A stretch of DNA of 36,051 nucleotides from Victivallaceae bacterium (lineage in GTDB: Bacteria; Verrucomicrobiota; Lentisphaeria; Victivallales; Victivallaceae). Shown here piece by piece: positions 16,745 to 26,018 of the stretch. The translations under genes were made by a program, and so were the position numbers. The DNA is taken from positions 1 through 36,051 of the forward strand of contig JAQULZ010000009.1 of NCBI GenBank assembly GCA_028718375.1. The letters are read 5' to 3'. The notes beneath the pieces were generated by a model. It searched no databases, was not told the DNA's origin, and saw only the letters and a list, made by a program, of their open reading frames with translations. Numbering within the stretch: position 1 is the first letter of the stretch; the number at the start of each line of letters is the position of its first letter.

Positions 16745-17864
16745 GTTTGAATCCTCTCTTTATCAGCCATTCTTCGATTTTGCGGCCGTCATCGTCATAT
16801 TTAAATTCGGCCAGGTTCCCGGCCTTGATTTTCACCATGCGCACCGCTTTTGAATCCGTGAATTTTACCCGGAATTTGGCGCTGATGATTTTCGCGTTTT
16901 CCAGTAATTTCAGCTTCAGGCCGCTGATAACCTGCATCGCCAGATCACCATGAATAGCGGCAATTTCGCCCTTCGCAGTAGCAAATTTGCATTGCACCAG
17001 CGTAACGGATTCCATACCTTCAATTTCTTTACATTCCAGCGCTTTTTCGCTATCTTTCACCAAAGGCTCCAGCGTAAACACATCGTCGCCGCTGAAAAAC
17101 TCTCGGTCGCCGTAGAACACATATCCGAATATGCTGCGGTAGGCTTCGACGATCCACGGAGCCTTGCGGTAGATCGCCAGCCGAATTTCCGAAATTTTCG
17201 GTCGCAGTATTACAATGTCGAAGCGTTCGGGGCGGTAATATATATTGTTAGTTTTGCCTTCAGGCGTGATTGAACTATCGCGGGTGAGCGGTTCGCCCTT
17301 GCGCAGCAGGAAACAGTATTCGTCCGGCTCCTCGAAAACGACGATCCTGATTGTGCGCCCCCGGCGTTTCCTCTGGAAAATCCGGTTCAACAGCCGGGCG
17401 AGCTTCTGCCGTAGATTACGGCTCGGCGGCGCCATTTGCTGTTTTTTTATGGACTCGCCGTAGAAGTAAATGAATGACCGCGGCACTTTACTGCTGAATT
17501 TGGCGTGAAGCTGTTCCAGCTTTTTAGGTTCATTAAGCCAGAGCAGTAAGGCCAAGTCGGCGGCCGAAACATCGTCGCCAAGTTTAGCTGAATACGGCTT
17601 ATCGCCGACCACGTCCTGCAGCAGATCGAAATTGCGGTCGGCGGACATTTCGTCAATCAAAGCCAGGGCATCGAACATCCTGGTATTGATTTTACCTGTC
17701 GGCGAGGCTAGTTGCCGACCCAGTTTGTCATAATCAACGGTTCCGTTATCTTTCAGACCAATACCAAATTCCGGAAAACGGTGCAGGAACGCCAGCAGCA
17801 GTTTCGGTGCGACATAACGTAAGAATTCCGGCTTTGAAAACCGGCGTAAATTATAGATTTTCAT
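16728..17864 (-). CDS. Uncharacterised protein sharing the DKLxRQxxxPTGK segment with its neighbour
   Basis: Start at MKIYNLRRFSKPEFLRYVAPKLLLAFLHRF (SD ggag upstream); VDYDKLGRQLASPTGKINTRMFDALALIDEMSADRNFDLLQ...; later FRPERFDIVILRPKISEIRLAIY...YRSIFGYVFYGDREFF-like segment. Confidence 0.82.
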   Translation of the reverse strand: MKIYNLRRFSKPEFLRYVAPKLLLAFLHRFPEFGIGLKDNGTVDYDKLGRQLASPTGKINTRMFDALALIDEMSADRNFDLLQDVVGDKPYSAKLGDDVSAADLALLLWLNEPKKLEQLHAKFSSKVPRSFIYFYGESIKKQQMAPPSRNLRQKLARLLNRIFQRKRRGRTIRIVVFEEPDEYCFLLRKGEPLTRDSSITPEGKTNNIYYRPERFDIVILRPKISEIRLAIYRKAPWIVEAYRSIFGYVFYGDREFFSGDDVFTLEPLVKDSEKALECKEIEGMESVTLVQCKFATAKGEIAAIHGDLAMQVISGLKLKLLENAKIISAKFRVKFTDSKAVRMVKIKAGNLAEFKYDDDGRKIEEWLIKRGFKHEQRQ

Positions 17865-17964
17865 ACGACTCCAAAATGCAAGAGCCGCAGAATGCCAACG
17901 GAAACAGCTCGGAGGAGAGAAACAAGCCATTTCCATTCAGACATTCATGCGGCAAGTTTAAGAA

Positions 17965-18645
17965 TTATTCGTCGTTGTCCTTTTGCTGGAGCGCGACGAT
18001 AATACCACTCCAGATATCCTGCATTATTTTGGATTTCGACGCGCGCGAATTTCCTGAAAGCTTATCCGCAGCTTCTTTCAGACCCGCTTCAAGCTCGGCG
18101 AGGCGTTCTTCCTCGGGCTTATCCCAAGCTTTGTAGAGCTCGATCAGGGCCAGCCTGACCTCTTTGATGGCCTTTACGTAGAATGCGAGTTTTGTATTGA
18201 CTAGGCGTTCCAGAGCGTCATGGAGCGCCGTTTCCAAAGCGTCCAGGCACGAATTTCCGGTTGCCCGGTGTTTAGGCAGACGCTGGTATTCCGGCTTTGC
18301 TTTTTCCTTCGGCTTCTGCTTACGCTTCGGTTTGGGGGCAGAAATCGGCTGCGGTTCAGGAGCCGGCTCGGGTTTGGCAGATTCAGGAGGAGTTTTCGTC
18401 ACTTCGGGGTTCTCCGGCGAATCGGTTTTATCTGACTTTGGCGGATTAAAAATTCCCGCTATCCATTGATGAAGTTGTTTCATAACTTCCAGCCTGGCTT
18501 CAACCTGCTCTTCAATATTTTTGAGCCGTTCGATCTCAGCTTCAATCGGCTGCAAAAACGGATTACACGGCTTTCCCTCCCGGTCTCTACGGACCATATC
18601 TCTCAGGATTTCGTCTGCCAGTCCGGCAAAAATAAGACGTAACAT
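17965..18645 (-). CDS. Uncharacterised coiled-coil protein with Pro/Lys-rich linker
   Basis: MLRLIFAGLADEILRDMVRRDREGKPCNPFLQPIEAEIERLKNIEEQVEARLEVMKQLHQWIAGIF...PEPAPEPQPISAPKPKRKQKPKEKAKPE...; same strand and operon. Confidence 0.75.
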   Translation of the reverse strand: MLRLIFAGLADEILRDMVRRDREGKPCNPFLQPIEAEIERLKNIEEQVEARLEVMKQLHQWIAGIFNPPKSDKTDSPENPEVTKTPPESAKPEPAPEPQPISAPKPKRKQKPKEKAKPEYQRLPKHRATGNSCLDALETALHDALERLVNTKLAFYVKAIKEVRLALIELYKAWDKPEEERLAELEAGLKEAADKLSGNSRASKSKIMQDIWSGIIVALQQKDNDE

Positions 18646-18761
18646 AATTTGATTCCTTCTTTATTCATGTTAATTGGTTTTAAGTTAATCGGGCGGATTT
18701 GTGCGGCCCGCCCATACCGCGTGGTTGTTATTTCATAGGCATTCCTCCGGTTTATGTTTTT

Positions 18762-19082
18762 TTATTTGAAATTCATTTTGATTTTCTCCAGAAACCCGGT
18801 GATTTCATCTCCCAGCTTTTTGAAATCTTCCGACTTGAAAGAACGCTCGGGGTCTTTGAGAAATCCCGCAACTTTTTCCAGTGTGGAAACCAGTTCGTCC
18901 GTAACCGCCTCTTCAGATTTTTCTTCTTTTTCGCTCAATGCCCCCCGCAAGCCTCTGCGCAACTCGCCGGCTTCGTAACAAGAGCTGGCACTGCGGCTGT
19001 CGTTCAAAACCCCAATTGCATTCATGGCCAGTTGTTTCAGTTTTCTGTGGATTCGAGAACCGTCCATCACATGTTTTTTCAT
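18762..19082 (-). CDS. Uncharacterised small helical protein
   Basis: MKKHVMDGSRIHRKLKQLAMNAIGVLNDSRSASSCYEAGELRRGLRGALSEKEEKSEEAVTDELVSTLEKVAGFLKDPERSFKSEDFKKLGDEITGFLEKIKMNFK; first gene of the operon. Confidence 0.65.
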   Translation of the reverse strand: MKKHVMDGSRIHRKLKQLAMNAIGVLNDSRSASSCYEAGELRRGLRGALSEKEEKSEEAVTDELVSTLEKVAGFLKDPERSFKSEDFKKLGDEITGFLEKIKMNFK

Positions 19083-19158
19083 CTTGATCCTTTATGTTTT
19101 TGTTTTTTGTGATGTGATTTTTTCGGGATGCGGACAGTTTCCGAACCGTTTTGAAGAC

Positions 19159-19207
19159 AAAAAAAAAGCGCGCCGGAAAGTGTATAAATACACCATTTCC
19201 GGCACGC
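19159..19207 (-). terminator. Strong intrinsic terminator on minus strand, no recognised gene upstream
   Basis: GCGTGCCGGAAA-tg-GTGTA-TTTA-TACAC-TTTCCGGCGCGC (12 bp + 5 bp stem) followed by T9 on minus strand. Confidence 0.8.
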
Positions 19208-19742
19208 CTTTTGTTAGAAGAATAAAGCTTCTTTAAGCTTTTTATTTCCTTCAAGCGATGCCTGCTGACAGCCCTTTCCCCAAAAATAATTTCAGGGACA
19301 ATACTGCCCGCCGTTTTTATCGCTTATTTATATATCACATTGTTTCACCTCGTTATTATTCCAGTTTTCCACTATGGTATGCGGCCTTCACTTCTTCAAG
19401 ATGCAGGCCCACTACCGTTTATCGTTAGAAATCTTTCAATTCCTGTTACTTGTTCAAGCATGATCTACTATTATTTTATCATTGTCAAACAATGGGTATT
19501 TATTTGACATACTTTTTTAACCTGTACCAAGATATAAAACTCAAGTGGATTCATTCGGCTGACTGTCGCCATAATTTTGAATATCCCCCCATTTTTGTCA
19601 TTTTTCCAAACCCGGTGATTGAAATCAATAACGAGCCCTTATTTTATTTCTCCGTGTAGCCCATTTTACAATCGGCAAACTCAAAAAACATCCATGACAT
19701 ATCTTCTTTATATTATAAAAATACCTTATTTGGGGTAAAAGT

Positions 19743-19755
19743 CGTAAAATTTACG
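19743..19755. promoter_or_regulatory. Perfect palindrome cgtaaa-a-tttacg upstream of the regulator promoter
   Basis: Located 9 bp upstream of the TTGACA box at 19765. Confidence 0.45.
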
Positions 19756-19764
19756 GAACCGCTA

Positions 19765-19793
19765 TTGACATCTGGCTATTCTCAGGTTAATAT
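19765..19793 (+). promoter_or_regulatory. Sigma-70 type promoter for the catabolic locus regulator
   Basis: TTGACA (19765-19770), exactly 17-bp spacer, TAATAT (19788-19793). Confidence 0.72.
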
Positions 19794-19901
19794 ATAGATA
19801 TATAGCAATAAAGCAATATAAAAAGGTTAAATTTTGAAAAAATATTTGTTGAAAAAGTATAGCAGGGGTTGATGGGAGGTTTTTTAAGAAGGATTTAATT
19901 C

Positions 19902-21116
19902 ATGTCAATGTTGTTCAACAAAAAAATCGGAAAGATACCCGATGAAAAAACGGCAGTACAAACTATGGATAGAACGAAATTTATTCAATCTAACAGTTTG
20001 CGGTCTGTCGCAGACGCCAGCAGCCCGATTCCCAAATATCACCAGTTGGCCGTGGCAATAGCGAACTATATAAAAAAGGAAAAGTTAACGTCCGGGGATA
20101 AACTTCCCCCTGAGCGGGAATTGGCTGATCGTTTTCAGGTAAGTTACTTAACGGCAAGACAGGCGGTGGCTTCATTAGAGAAGAATGGAATTTTGAAGCG
20201 TATTCACGGCAAAGGAACATTCGTATCTACTCCGCAGGAATTAAAAAAAAGACAAATTCAGTTTATATTTTTTAATCTTGATTTCTATGTCAGTAAAATC
20301 ATCGAGGGGATTGAACGTTGTGCAGCTCCTTTCGGCCATCATCTTATTGTCCGGGATTGCAGTTTTGACCTTGCAAATGAAAAAAAAGCGCTCAGGGAAA
20401 TAGTAAATTTTTCGAATAACGGATTAATTTTGTATCCCGGATTGAAAAATTCAGAGAATAATCTGGAAACCCTTAAATATCTTTATAAAGAGAAATATCC
20501 GTTTGTATTGGTCGACCGTTTTTTTGAAGAACTGGACTCATCATATGTCGTTGTGGATGATTTTGAGGGAGGATATTTGGCCGCCAAACATCTGGTGTCC
20601 ATCGGCGGTAAAAATATAGTTTGTCTTTCGTCCGCCGGTATCAACAGTTCCTCGATGAGAAACCGAATAAACGGTTATAAGCAGGCTCTCGCCGATGCCA
20701 ATATATTTTATGATGAGAATTCCATAAGGCATATTCATTTTACTAAAAATATTTTAAATGAAAATATAGAAGAAATAAGAGATATTATCAAAAACTGGCT
20801 TAAAGAAAAAGGCAAACCGATCGCGGTATTTGCCACGGGGGATATTATAGCGTTTGTAATTTTAAGAGTGGCTTTTGAAATGGGTTTAAAAGTGCCGGGG
20901 GATATCGCGATTGTAGGATACGGCGATATCGATACCGCAGAATTACAGGTAGTGCCTTTGACCACCGTAAAGATTCCCATGCGGAAAATAGGAGAAGAGG
21001 CGGCTAGGATCCTGCTGGATGAAATGGCCGGGAAAATGCTGCCGGCGCAACGCATTGCTCTGCGTCCGGAGCTTATTGTAAGGAAATCCTGTGGAGCTTA
21101 TTTAAAGGGATACTGA
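19902..21116 (+). CDS. GntR-N/LacI-C transcriptional regulator
   Basis: IPKYHQLAVAIANYIKKEKLTSGDKLPPERELADRFQVSYLTARQAVASLEKNGILKRIHGKGTFVS followed by LacI-type sensor (DFEGGYLAAKHLVSIGGKNIVCLSS...VPGDIAIVGYGDIDTAELQVVPLTTVKIPMRKIGEEAARILLDEM). Confidence 0.94.
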   Translation: MSMLFNKKIGKIPDEKTAVQTMDRTKFIQSNSLRSVADASSPIPKYHQLAVAIANYIKKEKLTSGDKLPPERELADRFQVSYLTARQAVASLEKNGILKRIHGKGTFVSTPQELKKRQIQFIFFNLDFYVSKIIEGIERCAAPFGHHLIVRDCSFDLANEKKALREIVNFSNNGLILYPGLKNSENNLETLKYLYKEKYPFVLVDRFFEELDSSYVVVDDFEGGYLAAKHLVSIGGKNIVCLSSAGINSSSMRNRINGYKQALADANIFYDENSIRHIHFTKNILNENIEEIRDIIKNWLKEKGKPIAVFATGDIIAFVILRVAFEMGLKVPGDIAIVGYGDIDTAELQVVPLTTVKIPMRKIGEEAARILLDEMAGKMLPAQRIALRPELIVRKSCGAYLKGY

Positions 21117-21922
21117 TGAAAACAGCCTGTAACAACGCCTTGAAAAATGATTATCATATCCATACCTACTTATCGGCTTGCTGCAGCGATAGAAACGGAA
21201 TGCGTCCGGATAAAATTATCAATAGAACCGAGAAATTGGGCTATGAATGTATCGGTTTTTCGGATCATTATTGGCTCGATGGTTTCAATTCAGTTTTAAA
21301 GTTGAAAAAAGACCTGGGCGAATTGAAGAAAGACACTGCAACTAAAGTCCTGCTGGGCTGTGAAGCTGATTTGATCTCGGAAAACCGGACGACCATAACC
21401 CGGAAGGAAATAACCGATTTAAAACTGGATTTCGTTATTCTGGCAACGAATCATTTTCACCTTGACGTGGTTGAGAAACCCGGGAGCGGAAGTCCCCGGG
21501 CCGCAGCGGAACACTGGCTTAAATTTCTCCGGGCCGGAATTCTTTCCGGGCTTGCCGATATTATTCCCCATCCGATTCTGAATTTGTATAACGCCCTGGG
21601 CAATATGGATGCCGTTATGGATACGGTAAAGGATGAGGAGATTTTTGAAGTGCTGGAACTGGCAGCCGCAAAACATGTGGCAATGGATATAAATCCCCGT
21701 TTATTCACTAATCCGCTCTGGAGCGCGGATATACAGATACGTTTTTACGGTCTCTGCAAAAAAGCCGGGGTGAAAATAGCCCCGGCAAGCGACGCCCATG
21801 CTTTGGACGAAATTGGAGATACGCTGAAACTGGCTCCCTGGATTGCCCGGATCGGGCTTGACGACAGTGATTTTATCAACGCCGCGTGGCTCGAAGTTCG
21901 TAAAAGGAAAAAATATGAATAG
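21116..21922 (+). CDS. PHP-domain metal-dependent hydrolase
   Basis: NDYHIHTYLSACCSDRNGMRPDKIINRTEKLGYECIGFSDHYWLDG...GCEADLI...LATNHFHLD...IIPHPI...SDAHALDEIG; 1-nt overlap with the upstream stop. Confidence 0.9.
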   Translation: MKTACNNALKNDYHIHTYLSACCSDRNGMRPDKIINRTEKLGYECIGFSDHYWLDGFNSVLKLKKDLGELKKDTATKVLLGCEADLISENRTTITRKEITDLKLDFVILATNHFHLDVVEKPGSGSPRAAAEHWLKFLRAGILSGLADIIPHPILNLYNALGNMDAVMDTVKDEEIFEVLELAAAKHVAMDINPRLFTNPLWSADIQIRFYGLCKKAGVKIAPASDAHALDEIGDTLKLAPWIARIGLDDSDFINAAWLEVRKRKKYE

Positions 21923-24900
21923 GGAAAATTCCAAAACCGCCGTTCTATATGACCGGGCCTTTGCCGCCTTGGACGGGAATAATGCTTTTGCCCTCATCAG
22001 AGAAGCCTTTTCGGTTCTGAAGGATGTCGAATTCCTGTCCGCGGCGGAACTGACGGAAAAACTGGACAGAACGCACTACGGTCTCCTGGTCAATCCCTAC
22101 GGACCGTATTTCCCCAAGAACGCCTGGAACAAAATAATCGCATTCCTCGAAGACGGCGGAAATTTTTTAAATATCGGCGAATTGCCTTTCCTGAATCCGC
22201 TGGTTCAGGATGAAGCCGGCTGGCGGACGGAAGAAAAACAGTTTTGTTATCTGAAAGAATTGTATCTGAATTATTACGCCCGGGTTAAGAAAGATAAAAT
22301 TTCCTGTTTCGAAGCCGGGGAGGCCGGCTTTTCGGAAATGGCCCGGAAACTCGCCCCGGCGGATTGTTGCTGTCTGCTTACACGGTTCAGCGACAGATAT
22401 GATATCAGGGACGAGCCCGGTTCTTCCGGTCCCCGGGACGCAGTATTGCAGCCGCTGGTTTACGCTCTGGATGCGGCGAAGAGAATAGTAGCGGCCCCGG
22501 TGGTTGCGATTGAAAGGCGCCAGGGGCGTTTCGCCGGGGGAAAATGGGTATTCGTCACTTTGGTTCCGGAGAAGGATTTCTACGCTTCGGCGGCGGGAAA
22601 AAACCTGGTAAAATGCCTGGCGGAGTTTGCCGCCGGGAAAGTATTGGAGTTCGAAATCCGTCCCGAGTTCGCAAATTATTATCCGGGAGAAAAACCGCAA
22701 CTGCTGTTACACTTAAAAAGTTTTTCACCAGTAAACGAAAATTTTACGGCAGAACTGACGATTACCGGGGACGGCGGGAAAATCAGGCGGCGAACCGGTA
22801 AAATATCGCCGGGACAGAATCCGTTTTTTTTGCGGATCGATCCGGATATGACGGTTAAACCGGGATTTTACACGGTATCCGCCGTCTTGAAGAACAGCAC
22901 GGGGATCGTGAAAAAATATCGCACCGGTTTCTGGGGATTCGATCCCGGTTTACTGGAAGCTGGAGAAGCCGTCAGCTGCGGCGAAAATTATTTTGTCAAA
23001 GGAGGCCGGCCGTATCCGGTGATCGGGACTACCTATATGTCGAGCGAAAGTCACCGGAAATTCCTGTTTGACCCCAATCCCTATGTATGGGACAAGGATT
23101 TCCGGCGGATGAAGGAAGCCGGAATAACCATGGTGCGTACGGGAATTTGGACGGGGATACGCCATATTATGTTTGACGCCGGAGTGGCGGATGAAGCGGT
23201 AATGCGCGCGCTTGATGCTTTCCTGATGACCGCCCGTAGATATGATATTACGGTGATCTTCACTTTTTTCACCTTTTTCCCGGAAGCCTGGAATGGCGAG
23301 AACCCCTATCTGGACCCGCGCAGCATTCAGGCGCAGAAGGAATACGTTGCAGCGATAGTTCAGAGATACAAAGACGTAAAACAAATAATCTGGGATCTGA
23401 TAAACGAACCTTGTTTCGGCAATCCCCGGTATCTTTTCAAACTTTATCCCAATTATGACGATTTTGAGAAAAAAGCCTGGCGGGACTGGCTCAGAACCAG
23501 ACACGGGTCGATCAGCGCATTACAGGCAAAATGGCGCTGTACGCCGACGGAATTCGAAGATTTCACCGAAATCGAGCTGCCTCCGCTTAGCGATTTCGCC
23601 GTTCACCGCTTCAATGACCAGTTCATTCACATGGACATAAAGCCCATGCGCGCCGCCGAATACCGGCTTTTTACCCAATACGCTTTCAGTAACTGGGTAA
23701 AAACGATGAAAACAACGATCAGGAATTCAGGAAGCAGAGCCTTGATTACCGCGGGTGCCCAGGGGGAACAGGGGCTGGTCGAAGATCCCTGTCCAATGTT
23801 TTATGCCGAAAACCTGGATTTCACCTGTGTTCATTCCTGGGTATTGAATGACGATTTGCTTACGGATTCGCTGCTGGCAAAAGTCGCTTCGTGTCCGATG
23901 CTGGTACAGGAAACCGGCGTAATGTATCAGGAAAACCCGGACGGTTCCATCAGATACTCGGAAGCTGACGACAGCAGGCTGCTGGAGCGGAAGCTGGCCT
24001 ACGCTTTCGGCGGCAACGCGGCCGGCGCCGTCCAATGGCAGTGGGAAACGAACGTTTATAAAAAAGTTCACCATGAAACCGGCCTGACCCGCGCTGATTC
24101 ATCGGAAAAACCGCAGTTGGAAACGCTGCGCCTGGCGGCGGCTTTCATTAAATTTTCAGGCCGGTATTTTAAGGACAAAAAGGACGAAAAAGTGCTCGTC
24201 GTCATACCTTCCTCCCAAATGTTCTCAGCCCGGGAAGCCGCAATTAAAGCCGTCCAGAAATGCCTGAGGGTGATCCACCACTATAATCTGACCCCGGCCA
24301 GTTGTGTCGGGGAATACAGTCTCTCAAGTATAAAAATTCCTCCCCCCCTGCTCATTCTTCCCGCCGCGAGAACCTTCTCCGCTGCGGCCTGGAAGCAACT
24401 GCTTGAACTGGTCAATGCCGGTAGCACGCTGCTGCTTACCGGGTATATCGAAAGCAATGAATACCGGCAACGTGAAGACCGGTTCCACCAATGGGGTATG
24501 ACAAGCATTTGCCGGCCGGTTGTCCGGGAAGAGTTGGTCACTATCGGGGATAAAGAAATGCGCCTGACCTTTGAACGGGACGGGTTCATATACGCGGACA
24601 AGGGGGTGATCGAAGGCCGCGAAACGGAAAACCTCCGGGAAATGTCTCTCGGCAAGGGGAAAATAATTTACTGCACCCATCCGGTTGAAGTCGCGAACGA
24701 CGCCGAACCCGTGGCCGGATTATATCAATACGCCCTGGAAAGAACTGCGTTGAAACTGGAACCGCCGTTTACCATGAAAAACCCGGATCCGACTGTATTG
24801 ATCCGCCCCGTAATATTTGGCGACAGCATATTGTACAACGTCATTTCTGAAAACAGCAGGAAAAGGACGGTTGAGTTTGTTGACCAGACGACCCGAACCA

Positions 24901-25187
24901 AAATAAAATTAACACTTCATCCGCAGCGGAGCGCAATGTTTTTCATAGGACGGCCCAACGGCGAACTGCTGACAGCTTGGGTGCATGATGATTTGCAGGT
25001 CGGCAAAATGCGGCTGGCTCCCGGAGGAAACGTCGCGATTGCCGTTTCGGAAAATGAGATTTCATATATGACCGGTACCGGAACCAAAATTTCACTGGTT
25101 CCGGATAGCAATAAAAATAAAATAAATCTTCGGACAAAATCTCTTTTTGCCGAAGAAAAATTTCAAAAAAGGAGGAAATTATCATGA
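21915..25187 (+). CDS. Large glycoside hydrolase-like protein (TIM barrel, GH42/GH5-like beta-glycosidase)
   Basis: Start at internal [39 protein letters not shown]...[19 protein letters not shown] (acid/base E in NEP), [10 protein letters not shown] (candidate nucleophile), AVQWQWETN. Confidence 0.8.
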   Translation: MNRENSKTAVLYDRAFAALDGNNAFALIREAFSVLKDVEFLSAAELTEKLDRTHYGLLVNPYGPYFPKNAWNKIIAFLEDGGNFLNIGELPFLNPLVQDEAGWRTEEKQFCYLKELYLNYYARVKKDKISCFEAGEAGFSEMARKLAPADCCCLLTRFSDRYDIRDEPGSSGPRDAVLQPLVYALDAAKRIVAAPVVAIERRQGRFAGGKWVFVTLVPEKDFYASAAGKNLVKCLAEFAAGKVLEFEIRPEFANYYPGEKPQLLLHLKSFSPVNENFTAELTITGDGGKIRRRTGKISPGQNPFFLRIDPDMTVKPGFYTVSAVLKNSTGIVKKYRTGFWGFDPGLLEAGEAVSCGENYFVKGGRPYPVIGTTYMSSESHRKFLFDPNPYVWDKDFRRMKEAGITMVRTGIWTGIRHIMFDAGVADEAVMRALDAFLMTARRYDITVIFTFFTFFPEAWNGENPYLDPRSIQAQKEYVAAIVQRYKDVKQIIWDLINEPCFGNPRYLFKLYPNYDDFEKKAWRDWLRTRHGSISALQAKWRCTPTEFEDFTEIELPPLSDFAVHRFNDQFIHMDIKPMRAAEYRLFTQYAFSNWVKTMKTTIRNSGSRALITAGAQGEQGLVEDPCPMFYAENLDFTCVHSWVLNDDLLTDSLLAKVASCPMLVQETGVMYQENPDGSIRYSEADDSRLLERKLAYAFGGNAAGAVQWQWETNVYKKVHHETGLTRADSSEKPQLETLRLAAAFIKFSGRYFKDKKDEKVLVVIPSSQMFSAREAAIKAVQKCLRVIHHYNLTPASCVGEYSLSSIKIPPPLLILPAARTFSAAAWKQLLELVNAGSTLLLTGYIESNEYRQREDRFHQWGMTSICRPVVREELVTIGDKEMRLTFERDGFIYADKGVIEGRETENLREMSLGKGKIIYCTHPVEVANDAEPVAGLYQYALERTALKLEPPFTMKNPDPTVLIRPVIFGDSILYNVISENSRKRTVEFVDQTTRTKIKLTLHPQRSAMFFIGRPNGELLTAWVHDDLQVGKMRLAPGGNVAIAVSENEISYMTGTGTKISLVPDSNKNKINLRTKSLFAEEKFQKRRKLS

Positions 25188-25864
25188 AATCCTTATCACT
25201 TAGCGCCGGGAAAAATTATGGTTCACATCACATATTTTATTTCTCGCTGATCGAATTGCTCGTGGTGATTGCGATCATAGCCATCCTTGCATCAATGTTG
25301 CTGCCGGCTCTCCAAAACGCAAGAAAAAAAGCTATGCAATCCCAGTGTGCCGGAAATTTAAAACAAGTGGGGCTGGCAACAATAATGTATGAGAATGATT
25401 TTGACGAATGCATTCCAGCTAATTACAGTCCTCCTCTCTACGAATGGAGCTATTATCTTACGAATGGAAAGTATATTAAGGAAGGCTCCTGTCTTTGTCC
25501 TTCTGCCTTGCCAAAGGTGAAAGACTTTCATATGGATAACACCTACGGTAGTTCGAACCGAGATAATTTTTATAAAGTAAACAGAATTGCTACTGACTGG
25601 AAATACGCATTTGGTTATGGAAGCCTGAACAATATTATCTTACTGGCTGATAGTGTTTATTATGGAAGCACTACTTCCAAGCATGGCTGGCAAACTGCCT
25701 ATATTGACGACACATACGGAACTGTCGGTATATTTATGCTTCATATCAGACATGCGGGAGTAGCCAATTCCCTTTTTGCTGACGGCAGGGTAGAACCTTT
25801 AACAAAAGGTCAGGTACAAAACTATCGTACTTATTATGGTTATCCTCCTAATGTTTTTCCATAG
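25184..25864 (+). CDS. Type II secretion pseudopilin-like protein (prepilin N-terminal methylation motif, H-X9-DG C-terminus)
   Basis: [54 protein letters not shown]...[22 protein letters not shown] overlap with the glycosidase gene. Confidence 0.93.
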   Translation: MKSLSLSAGKNYGSHHIFYFSLIELLVVIAIIAILASMLLPALQNARKKAMQSQCAGNLKQVGLATIMYENDFDECIPANYSPPLYEWSYYLTNGKYIKEGSCLCPSALPKVKDFHMDNTYGSSNRDNFYKVNRIATDWKYAFGYGSLNNIILLADSVYYGSTTSKHGWQTAYIDDTYGTVGIFMLHIRHAGVANSLFADGRVEPLTKGQVQNYRTYYGYPPNVFP

Positions 25865-25955
25865 AGCCAATTTCAAAACTCTCTCACGGCGGTTCGCGAC
25901 GTTCTCGCAGTGATTGGCTTGCGCCCCATCCGAACCGGAGTTTTGAAATTAGCTT
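25865..25955. repeat. About 85-bp inverted-repeat element after the pseudopilin stop
   Basis: aatttcaaaactc (25869-25881) and gagttttgaaatt (25938-25950) perfect 13-bp arms; inner ggttcg...cgaacc. Confidence 0.7.
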
Positions 25956-26018
25956 CATAATAAAAAGAATTTTATATTACCGCTCAAATTATTTTTGATT
26001 TAAAGAAGGCGATAAGCA

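Noticed and set aside
18913-19254. 113-aa minus-strand ORF
   Set aside because: Runs through the terminator hairpin and its T9 tract and overlaps the 106-aa ORF; TTG start only; composition not protein-like.
22167-22700. 177-aa minus-strand ORF inside the glycosidase
   Set aside because: Antisense shadow of a long, well-supported ORF.
25880-25940. Possible tRNA (ggttcgc...gaacc)
   Set aside because: No cloverleaf, anticodon arm or CCA end; explained by the inverted-repeat element.
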